A stretch of 23,644 nt of DNA from IMG/VR virus record IMGVR_UViG_3300021957_000307, positions 1-23,644 of that record, one strand, 5' to 3'. The DNA comes from a virus. The position numbers and the translations under genes were made by a program. How positions within the stretch are numbered: position 1 is the first letter of the stretch; each line of letters opens with the position of its first letter. Positions 17,003-23,644 of the stretch are shown piece by piece. The notes below the pieces were generated by a model that made no database searches, had not been told where the DNA came from, and saw only the letters and a program-made list of their open reading frames with translations.

Positions 17003-17176
17003 ATGGCAATATATTATTTAGACGGAACAACACTATCAAACTCAACAGCAGTATATGCTGATGCGGATTTAACTATATGCGAGTCAGATGGTTATTACTC
17101 TGATGGTGTTACTGTTAGACGACAGGTTAATTGTGTTTTACTTAACGAAGAAGTATGTCCATCTTGTCCATCATAA
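17003..17176 (+). CDS. Small Cys-containing phage protein, 57 aa
   Basis: The ATG at 17003 lies 13 AT-rich bases after the muzzle stop and the frame ends at TAA 17174-17176. The translation opens MAIYYLDGTTLSNSTAVYAD, has a YYSDGVTVRRQVNC segment, and ends VCPSCPS. It has four cysteines (26, 44, 52, 55), two of them in a CxxC at the C-terminus. I recall small proteins with the same YYLDGTTL-STAVYAD opening next to the muzzle gene of related phages. It fills an otherwise empty 199-base gap. Function is unknown; neighbouring Cys-rich muzzle sequence suggests it could be a partner or an accessory tail-tip piece. Confidence 0.7.
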   Translation: MAIYYLDGTTLSNSTAVYADADLTICESDGYYSDGVTVRRQVNCVLLNEEVCPSCPS

Positions 17177-17188
17177 AAAAATAAAAAT

Positions 17189-17989
17189 ATGTCTTTACCA
17201 ACAAACACAAACAACACATTGACTTATGACGAAGGAGCTAAAGGTTGGCCTTCGTTTTATTCTTACTTTCCTGATTGGATGATTGGTATGAATAATTACT
17301 TCTATACGTTTAAAGGGGGTAATCTTTACCGTCATAATACCAACGAGGTACGTAATAATTTTTACGGAGTTCAATATACAAGCACGGTACAGTCTGTATT
17401 TAATGAGAGTCCTCTTGAAAACAAACTGTTTAAAACCATTAACATAGAGGGAGATTCAGCTTGGGGTGTTACATTGCAAACTGATATACAGGACTCAGGA
17501 TTTATTGAGGCAGGTTGGTTTGACGAAAAGGAGGCATCATTCTATGCCTTTGTAAGAAACTCAGGTACTGTTCCTGCACAGACTAGCGAGTATTCGTTAC
17601 GTTCTCTAAATGGTATAGGAAGTAGCTTAAGTATAATTACTGCTGATATTATTAATTTTTCTTTAGACATACAGCTAGATACAATGATGTCTATTGGTGA
17701 TATGATATACTACTTAAACGGTCTTAATAACACACCACTTCTTGCGGGACAGATAGAGGAGATAAATATAAATTTACGTACAGGTCTTAATCAAATTAAG
17801 ATAGACGCAACAATAACAGGTGCTATTCCTATAACAGAACAAGAGGTTTTCTTTTTCTACATAAAAAATTCAATTGCAGAGTCTCACGGAGTCTTAGGTC
17901 ACTACTGTGTTTTTGATATTGTAAACACCTCAACAGAAAAAATAAATTTATTTGCAGTCGAGAGTGAACTAATGAAAAGTTATCCTTAA
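17189..17989 (+). CDS. Putative tail structural protein, 266 aa
   Basis: The ATG follows an A-rich leader 12 bases after the 57-aa gene. The N-terminal region carries AKGWPSFYSYFPDWMIGMNN followed by YFYTFKGGNLYRHN, which I recall from structural proteins that sit beside, or form the C-terminal part of, P22 gp10-like proteins in crAss-like phages. The rest is beta-rich, with strands such as INLRTGLNQIKIDATITG, and has no cysteines to match the muzzle C-terminus except one near the end. No membrane segment or catalytic motif is seen. It is the last gene before the second promoter, so it closes the neck/tail transcription unit, although no terminator hairpin is visible after it. A virion role in the tail is likely; the precise position in the particle is unknown. 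Confidence 0.65.
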   Translation: MSLPTNTNNTLTYDEGAKGWPSFYSYFPDWMIGMNNYFYTFKGGNLYRHNTNEVRNNFYGVQYTSTVQSVFNESPLENKLFKTINIEGDSAWGVTLQTDIQDSGFIEAGWFDEKEASFYAFVRNSGTVPAQTSEYSLRSLNGIGSSLSIITADIINFSLDIQLDTMMSIGDMIYYLNGLNNTPLLAGQIEEININLRTGLNQIKIDATITGAIPITEQEVFFFYIKNSIAESHGVLGHYCVFDIVNTSTEKINLFAVESELMKSYP

Positions 17990-17995
17990 AATTTG

Positions 17996-18003
17996 TACCT
18001 TTG
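17996..18003 (+). promoter_or_regulatory. Bacteroidetes-type -7 promoter element TACCTTTG
   Basis: TACCTTTG fits the TAnnTTTG consensus at every fixed base, sits in the only gap between two genes here, and ends four bases before the ATG at 18008. Initiation would fall at or within a few bases of that ATG, so the transcript would be leaderless or nearly so. No convincing TTTG lies about 19 bases upstream. It would start the cupin and internal-virion-protein unit. Confidence 0.5.
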
Positions 18004-18007
18004 CTAT

Positions 18008-18505
18008 ATGGTAGAAGAAGACCAAGGAATAAAAATACTTGAAGATGTAACCTCACATACAGGGATGTTGTGGGAAAGAATTGCTAATTTTAGAAAACAA
18101 ATACAAGAAATTCCGGGAGCACTAGAGCATCATACTACTGAGATGGATGAGGCTATGCCTCTAAAGCATCACATAAAAGATGGTGTATACACAAGAGAAA
18201 TATTTATGCCAAAGGGTATGGTCGTTATAAGTTTCATACACAAGACAAACCATCCATCATTTTTTATGAGTGGCGAGATGTCTATAATTACAGACAAGGC
18301 AGAGGTTAAAAGAATAAAAGCACCAATGGTTTTACAGACTGAAATGGGCACACAGAGAATAGCTTATATGCACGAGGACTGTGTGTGGGCGTGTGTATAT
18401 AGAACAGACGCAGAAACAGTTGAAGAGGCTGAGGAGGAGTTGTATACAGAAAATTTTAGAGAGCTTCCTGAGTATATAATAAACAGAAATAAACAAATAC
18501 AATAA
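18008..18505 (+). CDS. Cupin-like (RmlC-type) phage protein, 165 aa
   Basis: I take ATG 18008 as the start; an upstream in-frame TTG (17993) lies within the promoter. A helical N-terminal part (about 1-50, including TGMLWERIANFRKQIQEIPG) is followed by a single beta-barrel-like domain. PKGMVVISFIHKTNHPSFFM then SGEMSII (68-94) resembles cupin motif 1, with H78, H82 and E90 as possible metal ligands. APMVLQTEMGTQRIAYMHED (105-124) resembles motif 2, with G114 and H122. The C-terminal tail is acidic and helical. Cupins range from sugar epimerases to dioxygenases and non-catalytic binding proteins, so no reaction can be assigned. I recall such proteins in structural modules of marine phages. Its own promoter and its place before three internal-protein genes suggest a role in virion assembly or in the first minutes of infection. 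The fold call is fairly good; function is open. Confidence 0.6.
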   Translation: MVEEDQGIKILEDVTSHTGMLWERIANFRKQIQEIPGALEHHTTEMDEAMPLKHHIKDGVYTREIFMPKGMVVISFIHKTNHPSFFMSGEMSIITDKAEVKRIKAPMVLQTEMGTQRIAYMHEDCVWACVYRTDAETVEEAEEELYTENFRELPEYIINRNKQIQ

Positions 18506-18507
18506 TT

Positions 18508-19476
18508 ATGGCAGCAGTAGCAAGTTCAGTAATAGCAGCATCAGTAGCGATAGCTTCAGCAGGAGCAGGAATGGCAATGTCTTTTAGTGCAGCAAGCAAA
18601 GCAAAAAAAGCACAACAGGATGCAGAACAAGAAGTAAAAAATAAAATGTCAGCTGCTCGTAAGAAGCTAGAAACCAATTATATGGATGTCTTAGCTATTA
18701 ACAAAGAACCGTTTGAAAGACAGCGTGAGGCTTTATTATCAGCCGGAGCACAGGCCCTTGAGGCAGGTATTGAAAGCGAAAGAGGTGGAGCTGCTACAGC
18801 AGGTAGGCTTTTAGCTGCACAGAACGAGGCACAGGGTCAGGTTCGTGACGCACAGAGCGATAGACTTTTCGACCTTGAGGCGGCACAGGCTGAAGAGGAT
18901 TCAAGGCTTAGAGATATAGGTGTTCAGTTAGACTTAGGTGAGGTTGCAGGTGCTCAAGATGCAGCAGCGGCATCAGCAGACAAGGCTGCTATGATGACAA
19001 ACCAAGGGATACAAGGTGCTGTAAACACAGTAGGAGCAATAGGAGCAGCAGCTCCGTTGTACGCTAAAAGTGGAGGAGCAAGACAGGCAGGAATAATTAA
19101 TAGACAGGGTGGTGGAAGAGATGAAGTAAATAAAAAATTAGCAAATCTAAAAGGTATAGATAACAAAGAACAAGTAGGATTTAATAAAGGCGATGTTAAA
19201 ACTGCAGGAATTGAAGGTATAGGTGTTAAAAATGAGGCAGGTTATGTTGCTCCTGTTGCTGAAGTTTTGTATACAGAACCAACCGCTAATTTTACTCCCG
19301 AAACCAATATGTATGACGGTGTAGATATTACTGAAATATTAAAAAACCCTGATACACAAACTTTTAATACGTTTATGTCAAAGCAAGACGGTAGATGGGC
19401 AAGAGATTTTAGAGAAGCATTAGGAATAAAGACAAGAGCAGGTCAAGCAATAGATTATATGAACCCTTTTAACTAA
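18508..19476 (+). CDS. Putative internal virion (ejection) protein with N-terminal hydrophobic helix, 322 aa
   Basis: The ATG lies two bases after the cupin stop. Residues 3-25 form an Ala/Gly/Ser-rich hydrophobic helix (VASSVIAASVAIASAGAGMA). It is followed by about 130 residues of Ala/Gln/Glu/Arg-rich helix typical of coiled coils (KAKKAQQDAEQEVKNKM and onward), a second hydrophobic Ala/Gly segment near 170-185, and a Gly-rich, less ordered C-terminal half. This arrangement resembles the small ejected internal proteins of podoviruses (T7 gp14, P22 gp7 type), which leave the head with the DNA and insert in the cell envelope. The two larger proteins encoded next would be further members of the set. 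Assignment is by architecture and position, not by sequence match. A signal peptide is unlikely because no positive N-terminal residue precedes the hydrophobic stretch. Confidence 0.6.
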   Translation: MAAVASSVIAASVAIASAGAGMAMSFSAASKAKKAQQDAEQEVKNKMSAARKKLETNYMDVLAINKEPFERQREALLSAGAQALEAGIESERGGAATAGRLLAAQNEAQGQVRDAQSDRLFDLEAAQAEEDSRLRDIGVQLDLGEVAGAQDAAAASADKAAMMTNQGIQGAVNTVGAIGAAAPLYAKSGGARQAGIINRQGGGRDEVNKKLANLKGIDNKEQVGFNKGDVKTAGIEGIGVKNEAGYVAPVAEVLYTEPTANFTPETNMYDGVDITEILKNPDTQTFNTFMSKQDGRWARDFREALGIKTRAGQAIDYMNPFN

Positions 19477-19480
19477 GACT

Positions 19481-21367
19481 ATGAGTTACTATAAATACAA
19501 ACCCCGTGACCCACAGGTACAGGTAAATTGGACAGAAGCGGCAAGTAACTTAACAAAAGTTATTAGCGATGAGGTGGATTTTAGAAATGAAAAAAAAGCA
19601 GCTATTGATGAGGCGACTCGTAAATATCAAGAACAACTAAACAATCAGCCACAAGGCGAGAGCACCTCTATAAGAGAGTGGGGATTAAAGTTTGGCGAAC
19701 AAGCTCAGAAACAATTGTTGATGCAGGATACCTTGCTAAAAAACGGTATGCTTAATCCAAACGATTACACTATAATGCGTCAGAACCTAGTTGACGGAAC
19801 AGACCAAGCGTTCTCATTAATGGAACACTACCAAGAGGTATACGCAAACAAGATGGAGCGTATGAAGTCACAGGATATAAAAAAATCATCACAGCAATTT
19901 GAGTCGTTCTTAATGGAGAACGCAGAGGGTTATGCGAACTTTAATAACAGTCAGTTAGCTATTAATCCTGAGACAGGAAAGGTTACTGTGGCTATGATGA
20001 GAGATAACGGTAATGGCGTAAGAGAACTAACCCAAGACCCTAATCAGTTTGTAGCTATAAGCTCGTTGCAGGGGCAGATACTTGGTGAGTATGATGAGCT
20101 TGATGTGGGTGCTGTGACAAGTAAGTTTGTTGCTGAGACAGGGGCTTGGACGCAAATAGAAAAGATAGTAGGCACACGAGAAAAGGCAGGAATGCTTATT
20201 AAGTCTTTAAACCCATTCACTAAAGAGCTAGATTCTAAAACTGCTAAAGATTTAGGTATTAGCGAGAATGATAGAGACTCAATTAATTATTATCTTCAAG
20301 CAGAAAATGCTGCTATAAATGGTGTGTTTGGTGACCAATATAATATCTCATCTATACTCACAGAGAATGTTGTTGTGGCTGACAATGGAAAGAACTATAC
20401 ATTTAGTTTTGGTAAGCGACCTCTTAAAGGTAAAGATGAAGGTGAAGATACTGACTCAAATATAATATATGTAGAAAGACAGGGAGAGAAATATGTTTTT
20501 GATTTTTCAGAAAAACAGGAGGAGGCTGTAAAGGCTTATATGCGTAATGACATTAGGAATAAAACAAACATAACTAAAGAGGTGGCTTCTGTAAACGATT
20601 GGAAAGATAACACGGCTTCAGAAAGAATCAAAAAAAATGAGGAAGATAAATTTGCTAGTCAGGTTGATGCATTAACAAATATAAACTATATTTGGAACGG
20701 TAATAAGGAACAGTTAAATACGGCAATAAACGTATTATCATCAAGGCCGGGTACGAATATAGAAAATATAACACGTACTGCTGACGGAATTATAATTAAT
20801 TATAACGATGAAACACCTCGTTATGTAATTGAAAATATGAGTGAAATGACTCAAGCTGAATTCCTTAAATCACATGGAAACAGGTTTTTAGGGGCATCGG
20901 AACAAATTTCTAATTACGATGATGTTTTAAAAGAACTTAACTTGGGAGATGGTACTGATGCAGGTTCAACTATAGCGGATAATATACAACCTGTTATCGA
21001 AGTAGAGAGTATTAATCAGGCTTACGTCAGAATGAGACAAGAATGGAATAAGAACAATGGATACACTCCTGTTAAATTTTTAGAAGAAGGTAAAAGAAGT
21101 TCGAATATTAACGAGATGATAAGGCAACAGCCGGGCTTATTGAACTATAGCATGAATACCAATGGTGAAATACTAGATGAGAAAAATCAGATTGTGGAGA
21201 CTGTTGACTTGGCAAAACTCGATGCAAAAGGAGCTGAATTATTGTTTGAGCGAATTGTAGCAATGTCTAAAAGAACTCAATCACGAGAAGATATATTTGA
21301 CCTAGCGGACGAAAATCGAAGAAGTATAACAGAACCAACACTCGAATTAAACCCTGAAGAAGAATAA
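19481..21367 (+). CDS. Putative internal virion protein, 628 aa
   Basis: A soluble, charged, mainly helical protein beginning MSYYKYKPRDPQVQVNWTEA, four bases after the preceding gene. The first ~140 residues are Gln/Glu/Lys-rich helices (EATRKYQEQLNNQPQ and onward). The middle has alternating beta segments around QLAINPETGKVTVAMM and NGKNYTFSFGKRPLKG, and the C-terminal third is again helical. No lysozyme, transglycosylase or peptidase motif could be found by eye. Length and position, between a small hydrophobic internal protein and a giant one, match the ordered triplet of ejected or cargo proteins in podoviruses and crAss-like phages. The call is contextual, and the sequence family itself was not recognised. 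Confidence 0.6.
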   Translation: MSYYKYKPRDPQVQVNWTEAASNLTKVISDEVDFRNEKKAAIDEATRKYQEQLNNQPQGESTSIREWGLKFGEQAQKQLLMQDTLLKNGMLNPNDYTIMRQNLVDGTDQAFSLMEHYQEVYANKMERMKSQDIKKSSQQFESFLMENAEGYANFNNSQLAINPETGKVTVAMMRDNGNGVRELTQDPNQFVAISSLQGQILGEYDELDVGAVTSKFVAETGAWTQIEKIVGTREKAGMLIKSLNPFTKELDSKTAKDLGISENDRDSINYYLQAENAAINGVFGDQYNISSILTENVVVADNGKNYTFSFGKRPLKGKDEGEDTDSNIIYVERQGEKYVFDFSEKQEEAVKAYMRNDIRNKTNITKEVASVNDWKDNTASERIKKNEEDKFASQVDALTNINYIWNGNKEQLNTAINVLSSRPGTNIENITRTADGIIINYNDETPRYVIENMSEMTQAEFLKSHGNRFLGASEQISNYDDVLKELNLGDGTDAGSTIADNIQPVIEVESINQAYVRMRQEWNKNNGYTPVKFLEEGKRSSNINEMIRQQPGLLNYSMNTNGEILDEKNQIVETVDLAKLDAKGAELLFERIVAMSKRTQSREDIFDLADENRRSITEPTLELNPEEE

Positions 21368-21379
21368 TCAAGAAATACA

Positions 21380-23248
21380 ATGGATAAAATTAAAAAACTA
21401 TTTGACGTTATAACTAGAGATGGATATTATAACAAATCTTTTGAAGAGTTTCAGGTTCAATTTCAGGACGAAGAATATCAGACAAAAGTTTTTGATGTCG
21501 TAACTAGAGATGGTCTTTTCGATAAAACATTTGAGGAGTTTAAAGGTATGTACGCATCTCCTGTAGTAGAAGAGGTTATTGAAAAAAAAAACCCAAACGA
21601 TACTACTTTGGCTTCAGCATCGGAAGATGGTGGATTGGGGCAATCAGATACTAACATTGAGATAGAACCTGAGCCTTACCGCCCTGACTACAGAGCTCTT
21701 GCTAGTGGTAATCTGAGAGTTGTAGATAGAGAGGTTGCTAAAATAGATAGTGAAAAAGTTAAGAGAGGTATTAGTACAAGAGAGGAAGTTGCTCAAGATA
21801 CTATTGATAACCAAGCTGAGCTTGATTTAAGAAAACAAGAAGAGCAGAAACAAAAAGAACAAGAGGAATATCGTCAGACTGTAGAGAGCAGTAATGTATT
21901 TGTTAATAACGAAGAGTTTAAGTTAGCCTTGGAGCAAACAAATGCTAACGCTATAAACCAAGACGAGGATGATGCCATTCCTTACTTCACTAGTTTGTAT
22001 GCGAAGTATGGTTTTATATTTACAAAGTCAGGATTAGGTGACGCTATGATGGTATACTCTCCATATAATGAAGAGCCATTAGAGGTTGACCTTGACACTT
22101 TTTTCTCTGACGAATCAGAAGCTGAAAAATTAAAATTATTTCTTAGTAACAACGTAAAGACACCTGAAGAGGCAATAGCCGACACAGAGATGACTGAAAT
22201 GAATCGTGCAATAAAGGTTCAGAGTATGCGTACAAATGCACGTATAAATAAAGACGGAACAGAGTCAACCGTATTATTAGCATCAGGTGAGGTAGATGGA
22301 AAGTTTGTTGTATACCCTACACTATTCCCTCGTGACAATGATGGGACTACTGATTATGGTAGTTCTGAATATTGGTGGGAAGAGAAGTCAGGTATGGACG
22401 CTTTTAATGAAGCTAAAAAAAGAGGTGAGGTTATAACTTTTGAAAACGAAGAGGATGCTCAAGAATTTGCTGAGGGCTCTTGGAAAGAGGTTGACACATT
22501 AGACGCTGAGAGATACAATTTCTTTAGAAAGGAAGGCCAAGACTATGACTCATATAAAAAAGCATATGACAGGCTTCAGGAAGTTAGGAATGAGTTGTTT
22601 TTCTTATCAGAATCTCCGTATAAACAAAAATATCTAAACCAAGAAGAGAAAGATACTTTCGAACACTTCTACGTGAATGGTGTTAAAAGGTCAGATGCAA
22701 ATGAGATAAAGCAAGAGTTAACAGCCGAGGCCAACAACCTAAGAGACTTTGTTCAGGATACTGACCTTCAGGAGTTACAAGAAGACTTTGATGTTTACAT
22801 ACAAAAAAAAGTTAGTAAGATATCACAAGAAGCAGCCACTCAATATAAGGCAGCAAAGGAAGCGGCTTCTATTCTTAACGATGCTTCTATAAGAAACCTT
22901 GGCGTAAGTGCCGATGAGTTAGTCGACTTTGTACCTCAAAGCCAACAGCAAATAGAAATATATGACGAGCTAATGACTCAGGTAACTGAGGTAGAGAGAT
23001 ATGCAGAGTTAGCAGTAAATAAATATAATAATTCTGAAACTTGGTTTGATTCTAAGTTAGATAAAGCGATTAGAGATGACTTTGTTTCTAACTATGCTTC
23101 TGTAAAAAACGCATATGAGAAAGGCTTTGCAACAGGTCACATTGGTAATATAATTATAGAGAACGCTCTTGGAATAAGAAACCTTGAGGACGGTGGTGAG
23201 GTTAAAGATTCAGCTAGACTAATAGTTGAATACTTAAAAAAAGGGTGA
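21380..23248 (+). CDS. Large internal virion protein, N-terminal 622 aa up to a frameshift stop
   Basis: This appears to be the 5' part of a much longer gene. The N-terminus holds two copies of a ~30-residue motif (KLFDVITRDG at 6-15 and KVFDVVTRDG at 36-45, each followed by KxFEEF), then an acidic linker and a long helical region. Residues ~300-370 form a compact domain: DGKFVVYPTLFPRDNDG, then AFNEAKKRGEVITFENEEDA and EFAEGSWK. I recall this domain from large phage virion proteins. The rest to 622 is helical. The frame stops at TGA 23246-23248 right after A7-G3, while the next frame continues open with matching character to the window end. The complete product would therefore need a +1 shift, mRNA slippage, or correction of a one-base sequence error. 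Position and make-up suggest a cargo or ejected protein. As written it would end in EYLKKG. Confidence 0.65.
   Translation: MDKIKKLFDVITRDGYYNKSFEEFQVQFQDEEYQTKVFDVVTRDGLFDKTFEEFKGMYASPVVEEVIEKKNPNDTTLASASEDGGLGQSDTNIEIEPEPYRPDYRALASGNLRVVDREVAKIDSEKVKRGISTREEVAQDTIDNQAELDLRKQEEQKQKEQEEYRQTVESSNVFVNNEEFKLALEQTNANAINQDEDDAIPYFTSLYAKYGFIFTKSGLGDAMMVYSPYNEEPLEVDLDTFFSDESEAEKLKLFLSNNVKTPEEAIADTEMTEMNRAIKVQSMRTNARINKDGTESTVLLASGEVDGKFVVYPTLFPRDNDGTTDYGSSEYWWEEKSGMDAFNEAKKRGEVITFENEEDAQEFAEGSWKEVDTLDAERYNFFRKEGQDYDSYKKAYDRLQEVRNELFFLSESPYKQKYLNQEEKDTFEHFYVNGVKRSDANEIKQELTAEANNLRDFVQDTDLQELQEDFDVYIQKKVSKISQEAATQYKAAKEAASILNDASIRNLGVSADELVDFVPQSQQQIEIYDELMTQVTEVERYAELAVNKYNNSETWFDSKLDKAIRDDFVSNYASVKNAYEKGFATGHIGNIIIENALGIRNLEDGGEVKDSARLIVEYLKKG
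21395..21553 (+). repeat. Two-copy coding repeat, 90-bp period (KxFDVxTRDG...FEEF)
   Basis: Residues 6-28 and 36-58 of the encoded protein share K-x-F-D-V-x-T-R-D-G, then K-[ST]-F-E-E-F, at a spacing of 30 residues (21395-21463 and 21485-21553). Sequence identity is clear in protein and moderate in DNA, so the duplication is old. Short motifs of this type recur near the N-termini of large virion proteins in Bacteroidetes phages as far as I recall; their binding partner is not known to me. Confidence 0.75.
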
Positions 23249-23644
23249 GACAGGACTACAGGGTCGTGCTGAGTACAGATGGCATCAATCTAGAGGGTTT
23301 CAGGAAGCTTGGAACGCTTTTAAAAATGACCCACTTGAATTAATGGCAAGTTTAGCTACGAACTCTTTCACCATGATGCTTCCATACGGATGGAAACTTT
23401 TCTCCGTAGGAGCGGCAACAGGTACAGCAATAGGTGCAGGTGTTGGAGCAACAGGTTTAGTTACAGGCCCGGGTGGTGTAGTAACTACAGGGGCAGGAGC
23501 ATTGGCAGGTTTTAGTTATGGTGCAAGAGCAGGTATGGCGGCAACGTCATTAGCTATGGAGTATACAACTGCGGTTATGGACGCTGTTAGAAACCAAGGG
23601 TTTAAACCTATGGACGAGCAGTCAATGGCAAAAGCCTTGCAGAA
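23238..23644 (+). CDS. Continuation of the large internal virion protein in the +1 frame (3' end outside window)
   Basis: The frame opens after a stop at 23235-23237 and stays open to the last base. Read on from the upstream gene it gives KKGETGLQGRAEYRWHQSR, then FQEAWNAFKNDPLELMASLA, then a Gly/Ala/Thr-rich hydrophobic stretch (TGTAIGAGVGATGLVTGPGG, about 23415-23475) and YGARAGMAATSLAMEYTTAV. The glycine-zipper-like segment suggests membrane insertion, as in proteins ejected into the cell envelope. There is no plausible independent start with a leader here; the first in-frame ATG (23343) lies within the conserved-looking part. I recall this continuation, running straight on from the upstream sequence, in related large phage proteins, so it is best read as the same gene after a frameshift. 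Confidence 0.6.

Noticed and set aside
17993-18007. TTG start giving the cupin-like protein five extra residues
   Set aside because: The codon overlaps the TACCTTTG promoter element; ATG 18008 is the sensible start.
23249-23352. A -1 frameshift at A AAA AAG after the 622-aa frame
   Set aside because: The classical heptamer is present, but the -1 frame reaches a stop after about 35 codons of unremarkable sequence, while the +1 frame stays open to the window end and reads like the same protein.
1-23644. tRNA genes, integrase, attachment sites or an origin of replication
   Set aside because: None could be seen; intergenic gaps are too short for tRNA genes except 9353-9421 and 10175-10254, which are explained by terminators and a promoter.

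Overview
The window is the virion-structure module of a tailed phage, most likely a podovirus infecting a Bacteroidetes (Flavobacteriia-type) host. Almost every base is coding and every gene is on the + strand. The DNA is AT-rich and leaders are A/T-rich with few clear Shine-Dalgarno sites. Two intergenic sites match the Bacteroidetes -7 promoter element TAnnTTTG. Gene content and order (large terminase, portal, scaffold-like protein, major capsid protein, connector/ring proteins, very large P22 gp10-like stabilisation/muzzle protein, internal virion proteins) resemble crAss-like phages and the Cellulophaga podoviruses. That placement rests on remembered family sequences, not on a search. No sheath, tape-measure protein, integrase, tRNA or CRISPR array was seen.

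Layout. Positions 2-898 are the 3' part of a repeat-built fibre gene. Positions 902-2091 hold four small genes: a conserved 75-aa protein, a 187-aa protein that reads as two GroES-like domains in tandem, a 59-aa basic ORF, and a helical 94-aa protein in the place of a small terminase subunit. Positions 2066-9352 hold the DNA-packaging and head genes (TerL, portal, acidic scaffold-like protein, major capsid protein) and end in a perfect 10-bp terminator hairpin. A 250-aa unknown gene (9422-10174) follows and ends in a second strong terminator, directly abutted by a promoter. From 10255 to 17989 lie two connector/ring proteins, a 1615-aa muzzle protein with a Cys-rich C-terminus, a 57-aa Cys protein and a 266-aa partner. 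A second promoter precedes 18008-23644: a cupin-like protein and three internal or ejected virion proteins. The last of these is interrupted by a +1 frameshift and runs off the window. No stretch over 300 bases lacks a gene.

How the parts fit. TerL with its candidate small subunit packages DNA through the portal into a head built from the coat protein on the scaffold. The tandem GroES-like protein would adapt host GroEL to fold the coat or another virion protein. The ring proteins and muzzle close the portal vertex, and the internal proteins are candidates for ejection with the DNA. The two terminators and two promoters cut the module into separately expressed units: head, one insulated gene, neck/tail, and cupin plus internal proteins.

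Most worth following up: the double-GroES co-chaperonin, the A7-G3-TGA frameshift near 23240, the terminator-promoter switches, and the cupin at the head of the internal-protein unit.
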